64,000 bases of DNA from Poecilobothrus nobilitatus (taxonomy: Eukaryota > Arthropoda > Insecta > Diptera > Dolichopodidae), in the NCBI GenBank assembly GCA_947095535.1, contig OX352772.1:170462613-170526612 (forward strand), written 5' to 3'. The position numbers were made by a program, and so were the translations under genes. Positions 56,711-64,000 of this stretch are shown in pieces (position 1 is the stretch's first letter; each line of letters starts with the position of its first letter). The notes under the pieces are model-generated. The model had not been told where the DNA came from, did not search any database, and saw nothing but the letters and a program-made list of their open reading frames with translations.

Positions 56711-57149
56711 GAGCATGTATTAACGATCTTAGATTTTGAATAGACTATATTATATTGGAAAGATGTAGTGTTATAAAATCATCAAAAATATCCTATAGTA
56801 TGTAGTGAATGTTTATGGTTTTGCGATAAAAAATGTTAATTAAATGCATTTTAACTTGATTATTTTATGTTATATGTATAAAATCTTGACTAAAATGACT
56901 AATGAACTTAATCATAAACTTGATTTGAATACAGAATTAAATATATGCAAAATGAAGAAAACCTTTTTGAGATAAATGTATTTTATTAAAATCATATTAT
57001 TAACTTTACTAAAATAAAAAAGCGAAACTAAAATGCACAAATAAAAAAAATTAAAATATCTTAAATATTTGTAGAATATTAAGTAATATCTTCTTCGTTT
57101 ATCCATGAATCATGCTTTTTATCAAAACCAAGCCATCTAACTAAAACTT

Positions 57150-57375
57150 GATTTCCTTTTCTTTGGTGTTAATTCAAGCTCATAAAAAGAACCGATTATT
57201 GGAATATTTCTGTAATCAAGTAAATTGTATGTTATTGGGTGAGTTCTTTTAATTTTGCAATTGTAAATATTTCCGTTGTCCAGTTGGGTTGAAGCCTAAT
57301 CTTTGCAAAAATGCCTACCTTCAAATTTATTTATACTCACATATTCGCCAACTTTATATTTTGCTTTAAAACACT
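57150..57375 (-). pseudogene. Polinton-type integrase C-terminal domain (copy B, native orientation)
   Basis: Same peptides as 42800-43035 (KYKVGEYV, IKRTHPITYNLLD, IPIIGSFYELELTP). The cysteine-aspartate stop region (HFCKD followed by a stop near 57298) is shared with copy A. Confidence 0.75.
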
Positions 57376-57545
57376 TTTAATTTATTGTAGACAGTTTTTA
57401 ATATTAATTTTTCGTTTTTCTTTGTGAATTTTTTAGGTTGAAGTTTAATTGTAATATGATATTGAGTTGTATTTCTCAAAAAGTGAGGGTAAAACAGATA
57501 TTCATTTATAATTACCCTGAAAACTAAACTGCTTCCCCATTGAAT

Positions 57546-57800
57546 TTTTATACTCGTACGATAAGTATCTGGTATAATAAAATTACTCCTCCGTTTGTAA
57601 CACCTCGAAATAAGCGAGCTAGATATACATTCAAAGGTATGGATCTTAATACAATCAAATTCTGAGTCGATTAAGCCATGTCCGTCCGTCGGTCCGTCAG
57701 CACGCTTACTCAAAACTAAGAAAGCTAGAATCTTAAAATTTACACAATATATTCTGGGAGCAATTTGTAGGTTCCCTATTTTTTTGGTTGAGTTCAGACC
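57546..57800. repeat. mini-me-like dispersed repeat with GTCC cluster (copy B)
   Basis: TATACTCGTACGATAAG, ATAAAATTACTCCTCCG and AGCCATGTCCGTCCGTCGG; parallel to 43087-43290. The text after it (57720-58360) shares phrases such as a GCCCCACCCGTTAAGG-like word with other AT-rich tracts and has no credible gene. Confidence 0.5.
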
Positions 57801-58767
57801 AAAACTTCGGGTAGCTCCCGAACAACTAACTTTTAGATCTCCACAATTTTTTTGAAATAGAGCCATGCATTTTTACTGCTGATAGATATCATAAAAATAT
57901 TAATTTTATAAATATATTAATTTTTCTGTAGCCCCACCCGTTAAGGAATTACAGCCCCCCAAAAGTTCGAAAAATCTCTATATTTAAATTGTTATAGCAC
58001 AAGCTCTATAAAGTATATCTTCAATATGAAAATTTCAAACGATAGGTGCTATTATGAGCTTTACAATCATGTATATAATAAATATGCACTTGTGCTATAC
58101 GGTGTCTTAATTCACCGTTATGCGAAACTGAATTATTGCAAAATCCTTTCACCCCTCTATCTTCTAAACGGTTTAAGTTGGATAATTGAAATTTTGACAG
58201 AAGTTAGATTTTTGAAAATAAGTATGAGTCATTTTAGATATTTTTTTTTGTATCACCCCCCGTTTAGGAGCTGTAAGGAGTCAAAAACTGAAAATTTCCT
58301 ATTTTTAAACACCTGTAACTTGAACACCTGTTAAAATTTTTTTGAAGTAATACATAAAAATTAAAGCTTCAACATTATACTCTTATTTCTATTAAGAACT
58401 TTTTTTAATAATATAGATTTACTTTATAATTGACGAAAGTGTTACTTGAATTTTTCAAATTTTCTAACAAATTTCTTTAAAGAAATTTTTGCATTTTGTT
58501 TTACTCGATAATTTAAAATTGTTGAGGATATAATGCGTAGTACAAAAAAATGTAAATAAATAAACAACATAACGGTTGCTTGATGAATTTTTATTTATAT
58601 GATATTGATATACATACATACTTTTTAATATCATGTTTATTTACATATCGTATATGTCACTGATGAATGATGATAAGAGTATAGATGTATATTATATAGC
58701 GCCGTATTTACATACATATGTATATGTATTTTATTGTACTTATAAGAAATTATTCTATGAATGGATC
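57801..58767. other. non-coding stretch unique to copy B
   Basis: About 840 bp of this is absent from copy A, which jumps from CTTCGGGTAGCT directly to CGTATATGTCAC. A 102-codon frame at 58026-58334 has no recognised domain. Confidence 0.45.
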
Positions 58768-58975
58768 TTAAAGCAAAATATAAAGTTGGCGAATATGTTA
58801 GTAAATAAATTTGAAGGTAGTCATTTTTGCAAAGATTAGGCTCCAACCCAACTGGACAACGGAAATATTTACAATTGCAAAATTAAAAGAACTCACCCAA
58901 TAACATACAATTTACTTGATTACAGAAATATTCCAATAATCGGTTCTTTTTATGAGCTTGAATTAACACCATATT
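58768..58975 (+). pseudogene. inverted second copy of the integrase C-terminal domain
   Basis: AAAGCAAAATATAAAGTTGG through TTATGAGCTTGAATTAACACC is the reverse complement of 57170-57372 at about 95 % by eye. On the plus strand it reads KAKYKVGEYVSK, PNWTTEIFTIAKLK and YRNIPIIGSFYELELTP in two frames. PNWTTEIFTI is the family's canonical form and is better kept here than in the other copies. The arms are about 200 bp, with about 1.4 kb between. Confidence 0.8.
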
Positions 58976-59375
58976 ATGGAAATATTTTTAAAGAAATATT
59001 GCAATGTATGGCGATATACTTATAACGATATAAACTTTATAAATTTAAAATAAATATAATATAATATAAATTTATATTTAATATACTATGTGCGCATTAA
59101 TATAATATAATATTTAAAATTATATTTACTATTTTGTAATTTAATATACATTTACCGCTTAGTATTAAATGGTACTATAGAATATTGGTAAAAGTTTTGG
59201 ATTGATAATCGTTATATGGAAGGTTAGAATCTGCTTTTGAAGAATGTATAAACATATAGTTTGAATATATGTACAACCCATAGTTCTAAAAATTATAAAA
59301 TTCACCCAAATTATTTTAAAATACTAATATATTAAAAAAATAATATTGTAAGCAGAGTAACAGGCTGTGAACATA

Positions 59376-59810
59376 CTAACGGTTCGTAAGGGTATCTAAG
59401 AGTTGACAAAGGCAACTGTATTCTTTCTCGTTCAAAGTACGGTTAAAATGTTCTACTGTGGAAGCTTTCATTTCAGAATATGTATGATTAATTTTTTTTC
59501 CCATAACTTTTCTAAATTCTTTGTTGAAAAACTCTTTACCTTGATCAGATTGAATATTTTTTGGGAGTGTTCCAGCCCGTTTAAAACTGTTTTGCATTTT
59601 TAGTTTTATTTGGTTCGGCATAAACATATTTCGAAAAGATGTCTATTACAGTTCATAAATATTTATTTCCTTTATTAAACTTTGCATATGGAATCATTTC
59701 TACTAAATCGATTTGCCATGTATCGTTTAAACCTTTTTGAATAAATTTTCTTCGACGAAAGTTTCGTCTAGCTGGTCTATGTATTTTCGATATTATTTGA
59801 ACCCTTGACA
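59376..59810 (-). pseudogene. Polinton-type DDE integrase core (copy B)
   Basis: Matches 43839-44265 with the same stop before TVID and the same frameshift. Motifs: WQIDLVEMIPYAKF, IQSDQGKEFFNKEF and KASTVEHFNRTLNEKE. Here HFNRTL is the canonical form, where copy A has HFKRTL. DDE triad kept. Confidence 0.8.
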
Positions 59811-60152
59811 TTATGCTTGTACCATTTAATCAAATTTTTCAATTCTATTTTATAATTTTCTATAGAGCAACAGTTGCATGTATCCAGTCCAAAACGAGTT
59901 CCATATATTGAGGTACATTTTTCTGTTGTTGAAAGTTCTTTAATGTATTTAGACATGTGAAAAAATACTGCATTTTATAAACATATTACTTGTAAATTTC
60001 AGGTGATAAAGTATGTAATTAAAGTAATATTATTCAACAAAATTTCTTTCATATATATTGGTTTCTTCGTATAAATAATGCTAACATTTTTAACATTTTA
60101 ATTATACTCTTGTAAAAATTGCTATACAAAGGTTTTTAAATTAATTTAAAAA

Positions 60153-60613
60153 ATGTATGATATTGAGCGAATAATATACAACGAAGAAAAAACTCTGCGG
60201 AGAGAATTATTTCGTTTTATAAGAACTATTCTCATCAATATTCCACATTTATTCGCAGGTAAGAATTAACAAATAAAATTTTTATTTATAAAATGCATAT
60301 ATATATTTATATATATTTCTTAGGTGGTTTTCCAGCGTACATGGCAAATGCAACACACCATTTTGAGCACCTAGACATCTTAATTGAAGGTAAAAATGGT
60401 GAAATTTTGAAGACGATTAAAACCAGAACTTACAAAAACCATGCAGAATTTGAAATCTCTAATGGCAATGAAGAGGAGAGACCGTTTAATGAAATAATAA
60501 AAATAATAAGAGATATTTTAGATTTCGAAATGATATTTACAGGAGATTTACCAAGACTCTTAAGAGACTTCGACCTCGATATATGTAAATTTTTGACCAA
60601 AAAGTTTACATAA
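60153..60613 (+). CDS. nucleotidyltransferase-like two-exon gene (copy B)
   Basis: Exon 1 60153-60258 (MYDIERIIYNEEKTLRRELF, then RFIRTILINIPHLFA) ends CAG/GTAAGA. A 65-bp intron ends TTTCTTAG at 60323, and exon 2 runs 60324-60613. The joined frame is continuous and gives 131 residues. The stretch hAGG, 13 residues (FPAYMANATHHFE), then HLDI fits the polymerase-beta/MNT nucleotidyltransferase signature hG[GS]x(9-13)Dh[DE]h, except that the first Asp is His in this copy (Asp in copy A). Later strands read DFEMIFTGDLPRLLRDF and DLDICKF. No zinc or membrane feature. No other gene overlaps it. Probably an accessory gene of the Polinton-like element or a captured gene; function unknown. Confidence 0.65.
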
Positions 60614-60855
60614 CAATGTCTACCAATTGGAATATTACGGAAATGGTTCATTATCGGTGTTTAATTCTAGACAAACAAAAATGCGTATTATACAAAGAAG
60701 TGTAAAATATGGAAAGCGGTGAAATGAGGAAATATGTTTTCAAACATTTTAAGGCGTGATATGGCCTCTACCGTTTATACAACTAAACCTAAAACTTTGT
60801 AATATAATCGAAAAAATTCTTATATGCATATATATTATGTATATATATTTCGTAG

Positions 60856-61145
60856 GTGGTTTTCCAGCGTACATGGCAAATGCAACACACCATTTACAGC
60901 ACCTAGACATCTTTATTGAAGGTAAAAATGGTGAAATTTTGAAGGCGATTAAAACCAGAACTTACAAAAACCATGCAGAATTTGAAATCTCTAATGGCAA
61001 TGAAGAGGAGAGACCGTTTAATGAAATAATAAAAATAATAAGAGGTATTTTAGATTTCGAAATAATATTTACAGGAGATTTACCAAAACTCTTAAGAGAC
61101 TTCGACCTCGATATATGTAAATTTTTGACCAAAAAGTTTACATAA
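60856..61145 (+). CDS. second copy of the nucleotidyltransferase-like exon 2
   Basis: Complete exon with its own acceptor (TTTCGTAG at 60855), same phase as exon 2 of 60153-60613. Reads GGFPAYMANATHHLQHLDIF, so the DLD pair is HLD as in unit 1 and the Glu before it is Gln. It ends at the same codon, TAA 61143-61145. It could be used as an alternative last exon of exon 1 at 60153 or be silent. Confidence 0.5.
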
Positions 61146-61387
61146 CAATGTCTACCAATTGGAATATTACGGAAATGGTTCATTATCGGTGTTTAATTCT
61201 AGACAAACAAAAATGCGTAATATACAAAGAAGTGTAAAATATGGAAAGCGGAGAAATGAGGAAATATGTTTTCAAACATTTCAAGGCGTGATATGGCCTC
61301 TACCGTTTATACAACTAAACCTAAAACTTTGTAATATAATCGAAAAAATTCTTATATGCATATATATTATAAATATATATTTCTTAG

Positions 61388-61461
61388 GGGTTTTTACAGC
61401 GTACATGGCAAATGCAACACACCATTTTGAGGACCTAGACATCTTTATTGAAGACGATTAA
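61388..61461 (+). pseudogene. third, truncated nucleotidyltransferase-like exon
   Basis: Acceptor TTCTTAG then GVFTAYMANATHHFEDLDIF and IEDD stop. The first Gly of the GG pair is kept, the second is changed by base differences, but the DLD pair is intact, as in copy A. A deletion removes the rest of the exon. Confidence 0.6.
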
Positions 61462-61499
61462 TACCAGACTTTACAACAACCATGAAGAATTTGAAATCT

Positions 61500-62231
61500 A
61501 TAGTCTTATGTAAGAAAATTAGTGAAAATAAAAATACTTAAAATTTTACAGGTTTCATTTTATTTCTATTTCAAACGTAGTTTACATTTTCCAATTTGAG
61601 CTTTAATAGTTTTCGTTTAATTTTTATTTGTTTAAAGGTCAACTGGTTAATATAGAGCAAGTAAGTGCAAGTGATGTTATTGTGATAGTATAGTAACATA
61701 AATTATTGAAAATAATAAGAATTTGAAAAGTTTTTATTAGTACAATAATTTATTAGTAAAATAAATTTAAGAACAGGTGTAGAAAAATGAGATGTTGTTT
61801 TTTGTATTATTAAAATGTTAGTTTGAAAGCTTTTTTCTTGGTAGTAAATTTGAAGGTCAACTAGTTAATGAAGAAAAAATCAAGATGAAGGAAAAAACAG
61901 GTGTGAAAATATGGCATTACAAAGAAAATATGCTGTGAAAATATGGCACATATAAGGCATTGAAATAAGGCATTGATTGTGCTATTTCCAAAAGAAATGT
62001 AAACTAATAATAATTAATAAGAGAATAAAAGAAAAATAAAAATAAAATTTCATTTTTCAATTTTTTAGATTCCGTTATTTTTCAGGTTTTCAGGTTTATT
62101 TTGCAAATACAAAATTTTTTTTTAATATGGTGAATACCTGCAATTTTAGAAAGTTGTTTTTAATGCAACATGAATTTAGTATAAATTAATCTACATTATC
62201 TAATAATAATTTGATTAAAAATAAGTGCGTC
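61500..62231. other. AT-rich flank with blocks shared with 41.0 kb
   Basis: No gene. Blocks at about 61630-61720 and 61820-61870 match 41023-41150 in the same orientation. Confidence 0.5.
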
Positions 62232-62387
62232 ATGTCTAAAACTTATTCAATAGAACCTTTTGAATACCTAATTGGAAAATGTGGAGTTTTCAAATTAGAG
62301 ACGAAGTTGGATTTATTCCAACGAATTAATTTAGGACAATTACCATGCAATCAAGTGGACAAGACGAGTGCCAGAGCCCAGGACTAA
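62232..62387 (+). CDS. 51-codon unknown ORF running into the inverted-repeat element
   Basis: Starts MSKTYSIEPFEYLIGKCGVF, continues LETKLDLFQRINLGQLPCNQ, and its last ten codons (VDKTSARAQD) are inside the left inverted repeat of the GC-rich element. If real, the element truncated a longer gene. The first 41 residues do not have the low-complexity look of chance frames here, but I recognise no family. Confidence 0.3.
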   Translation: MSKTYSIEPFEYLIGKCGVFKLETKLDLFQRINLGQLPCNQVDKTSARAQD

Positions 62388-62619
62388 GCCGGCAGAGCTC
62401 TGGCAGGTCCTAAAGGTCCGCTTCCATCCTAAAGGTCCGATTCAGTCCTTTTTACTACTAAATGCTACCGTCCCCTAGGGGCAAAGGGCAAGACCCTCTA
62501 GGTTCAAGGGGCCCGTGCGCTTGGCACCAAACTTATAGCGTTTGGGGCCAGACCTCTAGCGCTTTGGGCTAGAGCTCTGCCAGCTTAGTCCTGGGCTCTG
62601 GCACTCGCCTTTCCACTTG
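62352..62619. mobile_element. GC-rich MITE-like element with 50-bp terminal inverted repeats
   Basis: Left end 62352-62401 (CAAGTGGACAAGACGAGTGC onward) and right end 62571-62619 are reverse complements with two mismatches and one single-base gap over about 50 bp. The 170-bp interior is also GC-rich and holds a short direct repeat (CCTAAAGGTCCG twice). The surroundings are about 75 % AT, so composition alone sets it apart. No target duplication is evident. It could be a foldback MITE or a short inverted-repeat insertion of foreign origin. Confidence 0.8.
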
Positions 62620-62624
62620 GTTCC

Positions 62625-63345
62625 ATATAAATTTAATATATTTATTAAAAACTGTTCTAAGTTTTTTTGTAATTTCAGGAAAATATGTTATTTTTATTCT
62701 TTTTTATCTGTATTTTCTATTTTAATTAATTTGCAATCTTTTAATTTTAATTTTTGTTTTTTATTTTTTAGGATGTTGTTAATTACAATATCATCCAATC
62801 CGTTGATTCTAACCGTTTCAAAAATGTAACTCACTTCTTTATTGTAGTTTTCTTGCGACAATGATAAATTTACTAAACTATGAATAATGGAATTAAAAGC
62901 TGCATACTTATGTGAGTAACAATGGAAAGGGTCTGACGTGATGAATCTTTGTGTCTGAATCTTTTTCCTGTAGACATTATATGTTAACGAATCATTGTAT
63001 CTTGTGATTTATATATCAAGAAACGGTGGCTTTCTATGTTTTTCCATTTCAATTGTGAACTTTATGGAATTATATTGCTTATTTAACATATCTAATGTCT
63101 CCGAAATTTTATCTTTTTTCTGAACTGCAAAAACGTCGTCCACGTATCTAATCCACACCCTTGGAAAATCATTGAAATAGCTTAAGTTTGTTTCTAGGTG
63201 TCCCATCAATAAATTTGCTAAGAATGGCGATAAAGAACTTCCCATTGCTAAACCTTCTATTTGATTATATACAACCCCTTTAAATTCAAAAATATTTTGT
63301 TTTATACAAATTCCAGTTAGGTCCATTAACATTTCAACTTGCTAG
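62625..63345 (-). pseudogene. Penelope-like reverse transcriptase fragment
   Basis: The frame 63332-63009 has IFEFKGVVYNQIEGLAMGSS, LSPFLANLLMGHLE, the active site WIRYVDDVFAV and HRKPPFLDI. After one TAA the same frame goes on with ITRYNDSLTYNVYRKKIQTQ, RFITSDPFHCYSHKYAAFNS and, after a frameshift near 62700, PEITKKLRTVFNKY to about 62640. GLxMGSxLSP, RYVDDxF and PFLD are characteristic of Penelope-like RTs. The N-terminal motifs before FEFxG are missing at the junction near 63345. Confidence 0.85.
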
Positions 63346-63349
63346 GAAA

Positions 63350-63660
63350 CTCTAAGCAAAAAACAGAGAAAATGAAAAAATCGGGTATATATAAATTAAG
63401 TTGTACCGCTTGTAATGTTGTATATGTGGGTAAAACGTCTAGAAATTTGAGTGTTAGATCAAAATAACATCAATTAGATATTAGAAATAAAACACAAAAG
63501 AAGTGCATTTTGTAAGCATGTGGTGGAAGAAAATAACAGAATGGGTAGAGGAATGCGGAGAGCTAAAAATCAGTGAGATTTCTTTGTTGAAAGAGGTTAA
63601 TGGCCACAGGTTAAATGTATGGGAGTCCATATATATAGATGTATTAATTATTTATGCTTA
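63350..63660 (+). pseudogene. Penelope-like GIY-YIG endonuclease fragment
   Basis: The plus-strand frame reads LGNSKQKTEKMKKSGIYKLS, CTACNVVYVGKTSRNLSVR (GIY...YVG core of GIY-YIG nucleases, with the preceding CxxC of the element family), then a stop, then in other frames a VVEENNRMG-type stretch and LLKEVNGHRLNVWESIYI at about 63590-63640, the usual C-terminal end. In intact elements this domain follows the RT on the same strand; here it is head-to-head with the RT. Confidence 0.8.
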
Positions 63661-64000
63661 TTAATTATATAAAAAAATTTTTATGTTATGTTAGTGAAAT
63701 TATGTTAATATTTTTTTAATTTTTTAATTTTAATTTTAATATCAAAAAATTGCATATTAATTTTATTTTTATTATTTTTTATAATTTAGGAGATGTTGAC
63801 AAGGAAAATTTGTAAGCTTTAATAATTAAAATATTTTTAATGTTTAATAATATAGATATAGGGAAAAGAGACATATGTATATACATATGTTTTTAATAAT
63901 ATATACAAATTAGATTATGTTTGTGATTGCAACAATTTTTTAAATTAAGTTTTTTATTAAATTTTAATAGTAGTAGCTTGAAAATGAGCAAATGAGCTCG
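63661..64000. other. AT-rich window end
   Basis: No gene. The last bases (GCAAATGAGCTCG, 63986-64000) are the start of the block that also flanks the errantivirus at 34395 and 40878. Confidence 0.5.

Larger units (their letters stand above)
60324..61470 (+). repeat. 532-bp tandem repeat carrying exon 2 (three units)
   Basis: Units begin at 60324, 60856 and 61388, each right after a splice-acceptor-like TTTCTTAG or TTTCGTAG. The first two are complete with exon 2, stop and 3' flank; the third ends after FEDLDIFIEDD at about 61461. Units 1 and 2 differ at few positions. Confidence 0.9.
55613..61500. mobile_element. Maverick/Polinton-like fragment, copy B
   Basis: Longer and less deleted than copy A, without the Helitron. 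Order: short ORF and PolB-like start (plus), integrase C-terminus (minus), a second inverted integrase C-terminus (plus), integrase core (minus), nucleotidyltransferase-like gene (plus) with repeated second exon. In complete Polintons the integrase and PolB genes lie at opposite ends of a 15-20 kb element; here they are about 0.5 kb apart, so the middle has been lost. Confidence 0.65.

Noticed and set aside
57366..57866. 166-codon minus-strand open frame
   Set aside because: It crosses the GTCC cluster and the mini-me-like repeat; no domain is seen and it is not preserved in copy A.
1..64000. tRNA, rRNA or conserved host genes
   Set aside because: I looked for cloverleaf-like GC-rich segments and for conserved multi-exon proteins and saw none; the only GC-rich island is the 268-bp inverted-repeat element.

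Overview
This window is about 64 kb of very AT-rich eukaryotic DNA, almost certainly from an arthropod and probably from a fly (inference). It contains an errantivirus-type LTR retrotransposon with a tRNA-Ser-type primer site, jockey/CR1-, I-, LOA/R1- and RTE-type non-LTR elements, a DD41D mariner, Helitrons, Penelope-like fragments, and GTCY-cluster repeats like those described in Diptera. I see no conserved single-copy host gene, tRNA, rRNA or CRISPR array. It reads as a heterochromatin-like graveyard of nested mobile elements, nearly all broken.

Layout. 1-13.8 kb: old non-LTR fragments (jockey/CR1-like RT at 1-1960; an older jockey copy split by an LOA/R1-like element at 3.5-6.6 kb; a badly decayed EN+RT element at 11.1-13.8 kb), a Helitron helicase piece at 7.5-8.3 kb with tandem repeats before it, and a Penelope-like hairpin at about 10 kb. 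16.8-18.1 kb: a DD41D mariner with two lesions. 18.7-21.9 kb: an I-like element (gag plus RT). 22.7-27.9 kb: jockey, LOA and RTE copies on the minus strand, the LOA copy sitting inside the jockey copy with a clean 9-bp target duplication. 30.5-33.6 kb: the best-preserved jockey-like element, with a poly(A) tail. 34.45-40.85 kb: a minus-strand errantivirus whose two LTRs are almost identical although gag and integrase are partly deleted.

41.7-61.5 kb is the most interesting part. Two copies of a Maverick/Polinton-like fragment (41.7-47.7 and 55.6-61.5 kb) flank a second copy of the 20.7-29.2 kb block (47.7-55.6 kb). Each fragment carries the start of a protein-primed DNA polymerase B-like ORF, a short ORF overlapping it, a DDE integrase, and a small spliced gene that matches the nucleotidyltransferase-fold signature (GG, 13 residues, DLD). 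In the first copy that gene is cut by a 2,502-bp Helitron whose exact empty site survives in the second copy. In the second copy the second exon is tandemly repeated three times, each time with its own splice acceptor. The last 2 kb hold a GC-rich element with 50-bp inverted ends and a Penelope-like RT and GIY-YIG endonuclease in opposite orientations.

These genes do not act together as one pathway; they are remnants of independent replicating elements. Family calls rest on motifs read by eye. Boundaries are approximate unless a target duplication or empty site is named.
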